A stretch of DNA of 64,000 bases from Moraxella haemolytica (lineage in GTDB: Bacteria; Pseudomonadota; Gammaproteobacteria; Pseudomonadales; Moraxellaceae), in NCBI RefSeq assembly GCF_030177935.1, contig NZ_CP089974.1, positions 372,001 through 436,000 of the forward strand, given 5' to 3'. Shown in pieces: positions 1 to 8,365 of the stretch; position 1 is the first letter of the stretch, and the number at the start of each line of letters is the position of its first letter. The position numbers were made by a program, and so were the translations under genes. The notes beneath the pieces are model-generated. The model was not told the DNA's origin and made no database searches. It was given only the letters and a program-made list of their open reading frames with translations.

Positions 1-217
1 TGGCGTTACAGTAAACTGTGTAGCACCAGGTTTTGTGGAGACTGACATGACCGAAGAGCTTGATGAGCGTCTGATTAACTCCATGCTTGATGCTGTGCCA
101 CTTGGTCGCATGGCTCAACCTGAAGAGATAGCAGTAGCCGTTACTTTCTTGGCAAGTGATGAAGCAAGCTACATCACAGGCGAGGTACTTGCTGTCAATG
201 GTGGTATGTATATGTAA
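1..217 (+). CDS. fabG: 3-oxoacyl-ACP reductase FabG, 3' end only
   Basis: This is the C-terminal part of a short-chain dehydrogenase whose frame is open from base 2. It contains the conserved block N-x-V-A-P-G-F-V-x-T-D-M and near the end P-E-E-I-A, F-L-A-S-D-E-A and Y-I-T-G-x-V-L-x-V-x-G-G, all typical of FabG. FabG reduces 3-oxoacyl-ACP with NADPH in the cytoplasmic type II fatty-acid elongation cycle. The start and catalytic Ser-Tyr-Lys lie outside the window. acpP follows 249 bp downstream with its own promoter, the usual fabG-acpP order. The next gene after acpP is not fabF but a pilus locus. Confidence 0.93.
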   Translation, partial: GVTVNCVAPGFVETDMTEELDERLINSMLDAVPLGRMAQPEEIAVAVTFLASDEASYITGEVLAVNGGMYM

Positions 218-345
218 GGCATGATACAGTGATAATCAAATTTGGCATTCATCATGATGGCAATGACGATGGATAAAATCATTGACAAATGACGAGCTTG
301 TGATTATCATTGAGTGCAAATTGTGAACATATGTATCCATAAAAC

Positions 346-374
346 TTGCACTATCGGCAAAAATGTTTTATGAT
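346..374 (+). promoter_or_regulatory. sigma-70 type promoter for acpP
   Basis: TTGCAC (346-351) and TATGAT (369-374) are separated by exactly 17 bases. They lie about 90 bases before the acpP start, in the AT-rich gap after fabG. Each box matches the consensus at four or five of six positions. It would let acpP be expressed independently of fabG. Confidence 0.6.
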
Positions 375-466
375 ATATACATTGAAAAAATTATTGTAAG
401 ATAAGTCGCTAAGCTCGGCATGGTGTCGATACTGGCGTTTATCCATTTCATTAAAAGGAAACTCTC

Positions 467-700
467 ATGAGCGATATCGAAGCTAAAGTAAAAGACGCAG
501 TGGCTGAGCAACTTGGTCTAAATGTTGCTGACATCAACAATGAAGCATCATTTATGGATGACTTGGGTGCTGACTCTCTAGATTTGGTTGAACTGGTGAT
601 GGCATTTGAAAGCAACTTTGGTATTACCATTCCTGATGAAGATTCTGCTGAATTGACCACCGTACAAAAAGCCATTGACTATGTAACTGCTAAGCTATAA
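467..700 (+). CDS. acpP: acyl carrier protein
   Basis: A 77-residue acidic protein of the size and sequence of AcpP. The phosphopantetheine attachment motif G-A-D-S-L-D is at residues 34-39, with Ser37 as the attachment serine. AcpP carries growing acyl chains in fatty-acid, lipid A and phospholipid synthesis. The start is fixed by an AAGGA ribosome site at about 455-459. fabG lies upstream and a terminator-like hairpin about 110 bp downstream. Nothing is unusual. Confidence 0.98.
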   Translation: MSDIEAKVKDAVAEQLGLNVADINNEASFMDDLGADSLDLVELVMAFESNFGITIPDEDSAELTTVQKAIDYVTAKL

Positions 701-1154
701 TTGCCAAGCATCATGGTAAAGACTGCTTGGATTGAACCATGCCCTAAATCTTAGATAATAGATGATGGGCTAGGGTGTTCTTCAGTGGTTTTACTCAAGG
801 CGAAAATGGGGACTAAGTTTCTTAATCAATAGGGCTTAGTCCTTTTAGTTTGGTTGTTAATCTTGCTTGATGGGTGTCTTTTATGAGTTAGTCTTGGGGT
901 TATTGCTTTTTTGGGTTGTTGATTCATTTAGCCCATCATTGATACATAAAATATAAAACTAGCAACAAATCAGTCATAAAATTACAAGAATATATAAATA
1001 TTTACAAAAAAAAGATTTCATTCCCCCCATGCGTATAATGGCACATAATAGGCTGGTAGAGCGTATGGGTTGTCCTAGTGTATTCTACCCACTTATATTT
1101 TATAGGCCGTGCTGACCGCAGGGCCGTTTTTTCATCGGATTATGGATCATTAAA
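701..1154. other. intergenic gap between acpP and the pilus locus
   Basis: No convincing gene is seen. The gap holds the acpP terminator hairpin (about 810-846), then an AT-rich stretch with an A8 run (1006-1013), a C6 run (1023-1028) and a perfect TATAAT (1034-1039) that may be the pilin -10 box. No good -35 lies 16-18 bases upstream. Around 1106-1132 a G/C-rich segment with GGCC repeats precedes T6, resembling a weak leader terminator. Confidence 0.5.
810..846 (+). terminator. probable terminator downstream of acpP
   Basis: The 8-base arms GGACTAAG (810-817) and CTTAGTCC (835-842) pair perfectly around a 17-base loop and are followed by TTTT. It is placed as a rho-independent terminator for acpP; the long loop makes it only moderately convincing. 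Confidence 0.45.
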
Positions 1155-1177
1155 ATGTTAAAAAAATTGCGACCGCC

Positions 1178-1756
1178 ATGGCGGTATTGGGTGCTAGTGT
1201 ATCTGTGGCAACAGCTCAAGTAAATTCTATCTCTGGTTCTATGGACTTGCAGGTGGAGCTACCTGATGTGCTCGTATTGTATCACTGGCAAACTGTAGGT
1301 ATTGAGTTTCATTCTGCCATCCGAAATGTGGCAATAGGTTGTGGCACTGGCATTGGTAATTTTGGTAGACCGGATATTGAAATTAAGGATAATGATTCAA
1401 TAAATGGTGCAGATCTAACAGATGACCAACTAGTTACTACCAGTACCCCTAATACTAAAAGTGAAAACAAAATTTCGGTTACTCTAAAAGATGCGTGGGC
1501 GGTACGCAGTATATCAGAAAATGGCGTCAAATTAAGCATTTGGAATTCAGATGACACACATAAGAGCGATTCAGATCCAACTTCTATAGTTAAAACTGAA
1601 AATGTTAAGGTTAAAGGTAATGGGGGGTCTGGACCCTCAATTGATTTGGTAGACTCTAAATGGACTCCCACCAAAGGTGATATTACTTTTGACTTAAATT
1701 TTGAACAAGTAAAAAAACAGGGCTGCATAAATCAGATGGGCAGACTTTTCTCTTGA
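1178..1756 (+). CDS. putative major pilin of a chaperone-usher fimbria, frame disrupted at both ends
   Basis: The open frame encodes an exported subunit-like protein (cleavage after A-T-A-Q), but the signal peptide lacks its charged start. An ATG at 1155 followed by T-T-A and an A7 run (1160-1166) reads out of frame. One more A gives M-L-K-K-I-A-T-A joined to M-A-V-L-G, a complete signal peptide. A second A7 run (1711-1717) has the same property: one more A replaces the tail Q-G-C-I-N-Q with a hydrophobic, strand-like ending T-F-L-L-K-L-E-A-R-Q that stops at 1774-1776. The intact gene would therefore span 1155-1776. Position before a chaperone, usher and tip gene suggests the structural pilin; CS1/alpha-type fimbriae are my best guess for class. 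As read, it is probably not exported. It could be phase-variable, decayed, or affected by base-calling errors. Confidence 0.6.
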   Translation: MAVLGASVSVATAQVNSISGSMDLQVELPDVLVLYHWQTVGIEFHSAIRNVAIGCGTGIGNFGRPDIEIKDNDSINGADLTDDQLVTTSTPNTKSENKISVTLKDAWAVRSISENGVKLSIWNSDDTHKSDSDPTSIVKTENVKVKGNGGSGPSIDLVDSKWTPTKGDITFDLNFEQVKKQGCINQMGRLFS

Positions 1757-1806
1757 AACTGGAAGCTAGACAATAACCTCGATCCTAATCTATCCTGATT
1801 AACTTA

Positions 1807-1846
1807 AATAAAAAGCATCAAACACCGGTGTTTGATGCTTTTTATT
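1807..1846 (+). terminator. 20-bp perfect palindrome, terminator between pilin and chaperone genes
   Basis: The arms 1807-1826 and 1827-1846 are exact reverse complements with no spacer. The core is GCATCAAACACC against GGTGTTTGATGC, flanked by A-rich and T-rich ends, so it would terminate transcription in either direction. A partial terminator after the pilin gene is a common way to make more pilin than assembly machinery. Confidence 0.75.
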
Positions 1847-1918
1847 CAAAGAGTTTGTTAAAATGCCAATGCTATTGTTGAGAGTTGGCACAGTTGATGA
1901 AGTAGATGAGTAACTGCT

Positions 1919-2488
1919 ATGAATACCATACAACGCATAAAGTACATCCATATCGCCATCATGACCACCATCGTGGCGACACTTGGCACGACCAGTCACG
2001 CTGCTAGCTTGCAGACTACCGTAGAGCGAGACGCACAGGGTTCAAGATTGGTCGTGATACAAAAAGACGCACATGGGCGTGAGATAGACATGCCACCACC
2101 CCAGTTGGGCATCTCGCCACCGAGTATCAGCGTGATGGCTCACGGCAGAGTTGATGAGTCGGTTACTTTTTATAACTATGGCGAAGAGCCTAAGCTGATA
2201 GAGCTGTCTTTGCTAGACGCTGACGAACAGCTGACAGTCATAGAAGATGGGGCTAAGATACAAAGTTGGACTGTGGTCGCACCGCAGTCATTCACGGTGC
2301 CATCTGGGGGCTATCAGACCATTCGTCTGTCGTTTCGCCCACCTGCTGACCTGCCCAAAACAACCCATTATGGACTATTGGTCATCAATCAAAAAATCCA
2401 AAACCCCATCGTAGAGCAGACAGAGTCGTCAGTGGTGGTAAAAATCGGCTCGCAGTATCAGTTGCCCATTCGTATCATGCACCGCTGA
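1919..2488 (+). CDS. periplasmic pilus-assembly chaperone
   Basis: A 189-residue exported protein with signal peptide 1-29 (cleavage near S-H-A-A). The mature part has the alternating beta-strand character of a pilus chaperone first domain, with I-S-P-P-S-I and a strand resembling the conserved edge strand (Y-Q-T-I-R-L-S-F-R-P-P). Such chaperones bind pilin subunits in the periplasm and deliver them to the usher. About 160 mature residues is short, since PapD-type chaperones have two domains and 200 or more, so the second domain seems absent or minimal. Only 27 bases separate it from the usher start. The family call rests mainly on context and overall pattern. Confidence 0.6.
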   Translation: MNTIQRIKYIHIAIMTTIVATLGTTSHAASLQTTVERDAQGSRLVVIQKDAHGREIDMPPPQLGISPPSISVMAHGRVDESVTFYNYGEEPKLIELSLLDADEQLTVIEDGAKIQSWTVVAPQSFTVPSGGYQTIRLSFRPPADLPKTTHYGLLVINQKIQNPIVEQTESSVVVKIGSQYQLPIRIMHR

Positions 2489-2515
2489 TGACAGATGATG
2501 GGTTGAGGCGTGGCT

Positions 2516-4991
2516 ATGATAAATAGAGTACTTCGTGGGGCGATCATTGTAGCGATGACAGGGGCTGTGGCATTGCCTGCATGGGCAGGCGAGCTACAGT
2601 TGGTCGGTCTAAAGATTAACCACCAAGACAAAGGTGGTATTGATGCACTGTGGCATGATGAGCGTTATTATGTCAGTGTGTCTGATTTGGCTGTGCTTGA
2701 CATCACCACTGACGACCAAGAAGAGAGTATGCTATTTAAGACACCGCTTGGAGAGGCGAAGATTGCTTTTGATGAGCTGGTGTATCATGATGGCTTGGCG
2801 TATATTTCGTTTGATTCACTAAAGCTACTAGGCATTACGGCAGAGTATCTGCCATCGGATTTACAGATTCATCTGATGGTAGCAACCCTACCCAAAAAAC
2901 AACCCGCCCCAAAACCACGCCCCATTGTTCGCACACGCCAAGTGTGGCAGGATTACAGGGCTTGCAGATGAACACTCAGCTATCAGGTCGTACGAACAAC
3001 GATGATAAGGTGCGTATCATCATCAGCTAGATGCTTTTGGTTATGCACTGGGCGGTACTTGGGGCGTATCAGTCAGTAAAGACAATGACGAAAAAACCAA
3101 ACTTGATAATGCCTACTGGCTAACATCAACGCCCAAGACGGCCATCAGACTTGGTAGCACCAATACCGTGTTTAATACCATCACAGGTCTGAATGTGGCT
3201 TTTAGCAGTGCCAATATCGCAAGAACATCTAACAGGTCATGTAGATGGCAAAACCAGTATGCTGATAGACGCACCTAGCCATGATTATCAGCACATCAAA
3301 GGTGTGGGTGTGGCAGGCGGTCTGGCAGAACTTCGTATCAACGGCAGGACGGTGGCTCGTGTACAAAGTTTGCTTGATGGTCGGTATGAGTTTTTAAATC
3401 TGGATATGTCAGCCATTGACCGCCACAGTCTGATTGAGGTGGCGATATTTGACAATCCGCTATCGGCTGTGCCTATGCGTGTAGAGCGTGTGTCTTTGGG
3501 CAAGCGTTATGGCTCAGTGGCGACCAATGAGCCATTGGTGCAAGCCGGTGTTGGTCGTCTGGGCGTGTTTGATGAGCATAGCGAACAGACCGCTTACGCA
3601 CACCTTGCTTATGGCTTGCATAATAAACTTAGCCTAAGAGCAGGGCTAAAGCATCAGCAAAATCAAGATAACGACTGGCAGGTGGGGCGAACATAGCACC
3701 GAACCGCTACACCAACATAGATGTGGACTATCATCGTGATGGTAATGTTCATGTAGATGCTCGCTACGAGAAAGAAGTGTGGCGAGCGAACTATCGCTAC
3801 GCTCGCTCCACTTATGATGACCGCCATCATCTAGGACTGTATTACACCCCCAATGAACGCACGCACATATCAGTTACCCAAGATGGCGATAATACCAGTT
3901 CATATGCTCGTTTTCATCTAAGCGATCGGTTAAGTCATGACTTGCAGTATCAGTCGCATAATGACTATTGGCGTTATCATGCTAGCTATCGCCATCTACA
4001 GAGCCGATTTAATAGCAATGATCAATACAGCGTTGATCCGCATAAACACCATTTGTCATCATCGCTACGCCTAACAGACAGAACCACGCTACAGTCAGGG
4101 GTGTATGTAGGGCATAGTGGTAATAGCACGCATGACAACAAGCGAGCCTTTGGTATTGAAAGTAGCTTGCAACACCGCCTATCTAACCATCAATCGCTGT
4201 CTGTGGGTGCGTCTTGGCATAACTTGACCAAAAAAGACAATGTTGCTTTGCAGTTTTATTGGCAACACCGCACAAAAAAAGGCATTGATATCGGTGCAAG
4301 CTATCGCCATGGCGGTAATGCTTGGCGTGGGTCTTATGAGAACCGCATCGGCAAGGTGGATCTTAGCGACACTAAGCGTAGTGAAGGCGAATGGTTCTTG
4401 CGTATTGGCCTAAATGCCTACAAACCCCCTGCTAGCTTGCCAAAATTGGGCAGGTATGTCGCCAGTGGCAATGCTGGTGGGCAGGCGGTGATTACCTTGT
4501 TGCATGACTATGAAGATTTTAAAATAACGCCTGATGAACCGATGTTCTTTAATGTGAATAACAAACTGACATCAGCCAATCTGCTGTCTAGCACCAACAA
4601 AAAAAGCACCTATCTGATAGACCTACCCAAAGGCGTGTATGAGATTGAGCTAGACGGACGCAACATACCGATTGAGTACGCCTTGCCAAATAAGGCGGTG
4701 GCAAAGATAGATGCACGCTTGCCTACCCATATTCAGTGGCAGATGACCCAGTCCTATGGTATTCGTGGTCGCATTTCGGTTGGTGGCGAACAGGTGCAAG
4801 CATGGAAAGATGATAAAATCATGACTCATACTAAGACCGATAAAAATGACTATTTCTTATTAGATGGACTGCCAAAGGGTAAGTATATCATTCGTGCTGA
4901 TGGTCATACCCCTAAGCAAGTGGTCGTGGTAGATGACTATGTTCTTGGCGTGGTGCTAGACGCAGCATCAACTGAAGCGAGATATCGATGA
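2516..4991 (+). pseudogene. outer-membrane fimbrial usher, broken by four frame changes
   Basis: Joined across frames, this makes about 825 residues, the normal length of a fimbrial usher, the outer-membrane pore that assembles pili. The start is ATG 2516 after GAGG, with a signal peptide ending P-A-W-A-G. The frame is mod 2 until about 2890-2944 (A6 run or C-rich linker), mod 1 until about 3009, mod 0 until about 3220, mod 1 until a G4 at 3684-3687, then mod 0 to the stop. The sequence makes sense across every junction, for example L-D-A-F-G-Y-A-L-G-G and then H-L-T-G-H-V-D-G-K. The last fragment (about 420 codons) includes barrel-like repeats and a C-terminal domain with G-K-Y-I-I-R-A-D-G. 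Three changes fit single-base losses. As read, no full usher can be made. Confidence 0.75.
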
Positions 4992-5851
4992 ACAAGCTAA
5001 CAGATTTTTTAACACTTCCTGCAACATTTTCCCCAAAAAAATCAACGATGATATGGGGTGTATTGTCTTTTTTGACGATGTCGCAGGCTTATGCAGGGGA
5101 CTGCTATAGTGATCCAGATATTGATAATGGCAGGGTAATCAGCGGATATGCCGAAGTTGGCAATCATAATGGTGTTACAATCTATGGCTGTTTTCGTGAT
5201 ATCAATTTGGCAGCACTGCAAAGAAAAATCAATGTATCTGAGAATGTGATCATCAGGGGAGATAGTCAGGCAATCGGCGTGGGGCGAACCACAAAAGTGG
5301 CAGACTTTAGCGTAAGCTCTGTGGAGGTGACCGGTCCTGATTTTCCTGACACACCGCTTTCACAGAACCATGTCTTTAAAGAGGCGAAAAGTTTGCGTGA
5401 TCCGTTACAAGAAGCGTTTCATTTTGCTACTTTTGCAAGAAACGCCACCCTTAGAGATAAGAGTAGGAACCGAGATTTTCTTAACGAATGTTGTCAAGGA
5501 TTATCAAGACCTAATCATGGTAATTATCGAGGAACCATGAGAGACTATCTGGTCCAAAATGCTCATCGGTTTACGGTCAATGGTCAGCCTGCCAGCCCTG
5601 TTATTCCGCCACAACAGATAGACTTCTTTACTCATAAAATTGCCACCAAACAGGTTGAGGTTGGTAACGGCGTAAGCATGACGGTTGATTTTGTATCCAG
5701 AGCACGAAATGGCTTTTTTTATGCCAAGGCAAGAGGAGGAGAGGGTTGGGTTTATTGTCTTCTCACCGTAGGGGTGCAGGCGAGCGTGGATCTAAACACT
5801 GCCAAGCCAGGTGTTCATACATTAAACATCGGCTATAATAGTGGTAATTAA
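4988..5851 (+). CDS. putative pilus tip protein or minor subunit
   Basis: 287 residues, with its ATG overlapping the usher stop (ATGA at 4988-4991), so it was translated with the usher. A hydrophobic segment at about residues 21-36 ends A-Y-A-G, a signal peptide with a longer than usual N-region. ATG 5048 is an alternative start. Mature cysteines at about 39 and 68, and a C-C pair near 167, could form disulfides, as in two-domain tip adhesins. The last gene of a chaperone-usher operon usually encodes the tip. The reading frame is intact, unlike its neighbours. No adhesin family is recognised directly, so the role is inferred from position, export and length. Confidence 0.55.
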   Translation: MNKLTDFLTLPATFSPKKSTMIWGVLSFLTMSQAYAGDCYSDPDIDNGRVISGYAEVGNHNGVTIYGCFRDINLAALQRKINVSENVIIRGDSQAIGVGRTTKVADFSVSSVEVTGPDFPDTPLSQNHVFKEAKSLRDPLQEAFHFATFARNATLRDKSRNRDFLNECCQGLSRPNHGNYRGTMRDYLVQNAHRFTVNGQPASPVIPPQQIDFFTHKIATKQVEVGNGVSMTVDFVSRARNGFFYAKARGGEGWVYCLLTVGVQASVDLNTAKPGVHTLNIGYNSGN

Positions 5852-5917
5852 ATCACTTAGTAATCATCTTCATCATGATGGTTGCTAAGCGGTCGGTAAA
5901 GGTTGGGTGTTTTTTGT

Positions 5918-5946
5918 TTGGCAAATATGGGCAGAACCAGTATAAT
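5918..5946 (+). promoter_or_regulatory. promoter upstream of pyrB
   Basis: TTGGCA (5918-5923), a 17-base spacer and a perfect TATAAT (5941-5946) make a strong sigma-70 promoter 68 bases before pyrB. A second TATAAT lies at 5951-5956. No leader peptide or attenuator was recognised in the short leader. Confidence 0.7.
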
Positions 5947-6013
5947 GTAGTATAATGCATCAATTTTTACTGTATTCTTGCTGTATCTAAACCATATTTA
6001 AATAGGAGACACC

Positions 6014-7030
6014 ATGAAGGACCTTGACATTTGCACTCGTCTACAGCAATCTTTGGCTCGCCCACAACTGACTGATGATTGTATTTGTCATTTTATCTGT
6101 GTGGAAGGGCTGTCTCGCCTTCAGCTAGAAAGCATCCTTGATAAGGCGATGGGATATTTTGATGGTCATGGACGACTGATTAATACCGATGAGTTGGTCG
6201 GTAAGACAGTCATGAATCTGTTTTTTGAAAATTCTACTCGCACACGCACCACATTTGAGGCAGCACAAAAAAGACTCGGCGCTAATGTACTTAATCTTGA
6301 CATTGCCAAATCAAGTGCCAACAAGGGCGAGAGCCTGCGTGATACACTATGGAACCTAGAGGCGATGAGTGCTGATATGTTCGTGGTGCGTCATTCATCT
6401 AGTGGTGCGGCTCACTTTATGGCGACTGAGGTTACACCAAATGTTGCCATCATCAATGCAGGCGATGGCTGGCACGCCCACCCCACCCAAGCCATGCTTG
6501 ATATGCTGACCATTCATCGTGAATTCTGCCTAAAACATAATAAATCGTTTGACGAGCTGTCTGTTGCCATCATTGGCGATATCAAGCACAGCCGAGTGGC
6601 ACGCTCGGACATCTCGGCACTGACCACACTTGGGGTAAAAGACATTCGAGTGGTTGCTCCGCATACGCTATTACCAAAGGGCATTGAGCGGTATGGCGTA
6701 AGCGTCTTTGATAATATGGAAGAAGGTCTGGCGGGTGTTGATGTCATCATTGGGCTTCGTATCCAAAACGAGCGTATTGGCTCGCCGTTACTGCCATCAA
6801 CTTCAGAATATTTTAAGGTATATGGCATCACTGAGGATCGTGTCAAACTTGCCAATCCAAATGCCCTTGTCATGCATCCAGGTCCGATGAATCGTGGTGT
6901 TGAGATAGCGTCAAGCGTGGCTGATGGTAAGCAATCTGTGATTTTAAAGCAGGTCAATAATGGCATCGCTGTGCGTATGGCGGTGATGGCAATGGCGATG
7001 CATGGACAGCAGTCATTAAGGGGTGTTTAG
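6014..7030 (+). CDS. pyrB: aspartate carbamoyltransferase, catalytic subunit
   Basis: 338 residues. It condenses carbamoyl phosphate with aspartate to N-carbamoyl-aspartate, the committed step of pyrimidine synthesis. The carbamoyl-phosphate loop S-T-R-T-R is at residues 74-78. H-P-T-Q-A-M-L-D follows in the middle and M-H-P-G-P-M-N-R-G near the end. The extended N-terminus and length match the Pseudomonas-type catalytic chain, which assembles with an inactive dihydroorotase. No pyrI regulatory chain is nearby. The start follows an AGGAG site at about 6004-6008. The partner pyrC' lies 87 bp downstream on the same strand. Confidence 0.97.
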   Translation: MKDLDICTRLQQSLARPQLTDDCICHFICVEGLSRLQLESILDKAMGYFDGHGRLINTDELVGKTVMNLFFENSTRTRTTFEAAQKRLGANVLNLDIAKSSANKGESLRDTLWNLEAMSADMFVVRHSSSGAAHFMATEVTPNVAIINAGDGWHAHPTQAMLDMLTIHREFCLKHNKSFDELSVAIIGDIKHSRVARSDISALTTLGVKDIRVVAPHTLLPKGIERYGVSVFDNMEEGLAGVDVIIGLRIQNERIGSPLLPSTSEYFKVYGITEDRVKLANPNALVMHPGPMNRGVEIASSVADGKQSVILKQVNNGIAVRMAVMAMAMHGQQSLRGV

Positions 7031-7091
7031 GGGGTTTTATCTCTGATGGCATATTTATATAGAGCGTTTCGCAGGCAGGACATTTAATTTT

Positions 7092-7115
7092 TTAGGATAA
7101 AGATTAGGATAAAGA
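7092..7115 (+). repeat. 12-bp tandem duplication carrying two ribosome sites
   Basis: TTAGGATAAAGA occurs twice in perfect tandem (7092-7103 and 7104-7115), directly before the ATG at 7118. Each copy contains AGGA. The second AGGA (7106-7109) is 8 bases from the start and is the likely Shine-Dalgarno; the first is a duplicate 12 bases further away. Confidence 0.85.
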
Positions 7116-7117
7116 TA

Positions 7118-8281
7118 ATGAAAAACCTACTCCCAAATGATTGGCAATTTAATACTGAGCTTCTAAAAGATACCGATACTAGCAATGCATGGCTTATTCC
7201 ACCGATTGTCGATTTGTGTGCACGCCTGCGTGAACCAGGTCATCAGTCGCATGGCACATTGGCAAGCGAGGGTAGGGCGGCAAGAGAAAACGGCATTTTG
7301 CATATCGTATTACCACCTGATACCAATCCTGTGCTAGAAAGTGGGTCATTATTAAAGGGTCTGCGTGAAAAAGCCTTTCAAGATGGCGGTGTGTATCTGC
7401 ATATTTTGGGGGCATTGACGCAAGGGCTAGATGGCAAGCAACCAGCCAATCTGTCAGGGCTAAAGCATGGCGGTGCTATTGGTGTTACCAATACCGCCAA
7501 AGGATTTGATTCTGATTTGGTCATGCTTCGTACTTTGGAGTATGCTTCTACTTTTGATTTGAAAGTGTTTTTTTATCCTGATGAGCCAAGCCTATCTACT
7601 GGGGGTGTGGCACACGATGGCTATATCGCTTCGTTTCATGGGTTGGCAGGCATTCCGTGGCTAGCTGAGACCATCGCACTATCAAAACAACTTTTGATGG
7701 TGGAGGAGACTGGGCTTACAGCTCATTTTAGCCAGATTACTTGCCGTACTTCGGTAGAGCTGATTCGTTGGGCAAAATCTAAGGGCTTGCCGATTACCTG
7801 TGATGTCGCCATGCATCAGCTTCATCTGACCGATGACGACATAGAAGGGTATAATGCCCACGCCTATGTTCTGCCACCACTTCGCTCTAATACCGATCAG
7901 CAGGCACTCATCAAGGGACTGCAAGACGGTACGATTGATGCCATCTGTTCTCATCATGAGCCACTATCAAGCAGTGCCAAGCAAGCCCCATTTGCTGAGA
8001 GTATGCCAGGTATTAGTAATTTTGATACCTTTGTTTCGCTTGGGTGCAAACTGGTGGCGGACGGTATTTTGACCGCTGAGCAACTGGTGGATAAAATCTG
8101 TCTCAACCCTGCCAAGATTGCAGGCATTCAAGACTACCAAGCTGTTGGTGGTGCGGTACTCGTAGACCCAGCCCATGCTTGGACGGTAAATAAAGACACC
8201 ATGCTGTCAGCAGGTAAGAATACGCCATTTTTGGGGCAAAAGCTGACCGGAAAAGTGGTGCAGACTTTCTTTGATGTGTGA
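7118..8281 (+). CDS. pyrC': dihydroorotase-like PyrC' (inactive ATCase partner)
   Basis: 387 residues with the amidohydrolase fold of dihydroorotase, but the catalytic metal site is gone. The usual D-x-H-x-H-x-R near the N-terminus reads V-D-L-C-A-R-L-R-E-P-G at residues 31-41, so both histidines are lost (Cys34, Arg36). The later T-D-H-A-P-H block reads S-H-H-E-P-L, losing the catalytic aspartate. The H-x-x-L-T-D segment survives. In Pseudomonas the equivalent pyrC' (pyrX) protein has no activity but is needed to assemble the aspartate carbamoyltransferase dodecamer. Position just after pyrB supports the same role here. A functional dihydroorotase must be encoded elsewhere. Confidence 0.93.
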   Translation: MKNLLPNDWQFNTELLKDTDTSNAWLIPPIVDLCARLREPGHQSHGTLASEGRAARENGILHIVLPPDTNPVLESGSLLKGLREKAFQDGGVYLHILGALTQGLDGKQPANLSGLKHGGAIGVTNTAKGFDSDLVMLRTLEYASTFDLKVFFYPDEPSLSTGGVAHDGYIASFHGLAGIPWLAETIALSKQLLMVEETGLTAHFSQITCRTSVELIRWAKSKGLPITCDVAMHQLHLTDDDIEGYNAHAYVLPPLRSNTDQQALIKGLQDGTIDAICSHHEPLSSSAKQAPFAESMPGISNFDTFVSLGCKLVADGILTAEQLVDKICLNPAKIAGIQDYQAVGGAVLVDPAHAWTVNKDTMLSAGKNTPFLGQKLTGKVVQTFFDV

Positions 8282-8301
8282 TGTTGTTGCCATCATCATT
8301 A

Positions 8302-8331
8302 AAAAACCGCTCTGATGTTGAGCGGTTTTTG
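8302..8331. terminator. bidirectional terminator between pyrC' and yihY
   Basis: ACCGCTC and GAGCGGT pair around TGATGTT, with A-rich and T-rich flanks that extend the stem to about 11 bp. It lies between two convergent genes and would serve both. Confidence 0.8.
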
Positions 8332-8365
8332 TTTGGGTTGTTTAGACTGACAACAGGGGTGTTTG

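Noticed and set aside
1622-1627. G6 run in the pilin gene as a phase-variation tract
   Set aside because: It is short and the frame is consistent on both sides of it, unlike the two A7 tracts.
1309-1728. 139-codon minus-strand frame opposite the pilin
   Set aside because: It lies entirely within the pilin coding region on the opposite strand with no start context; the plus-strand reading has the signal peptide and operon position.
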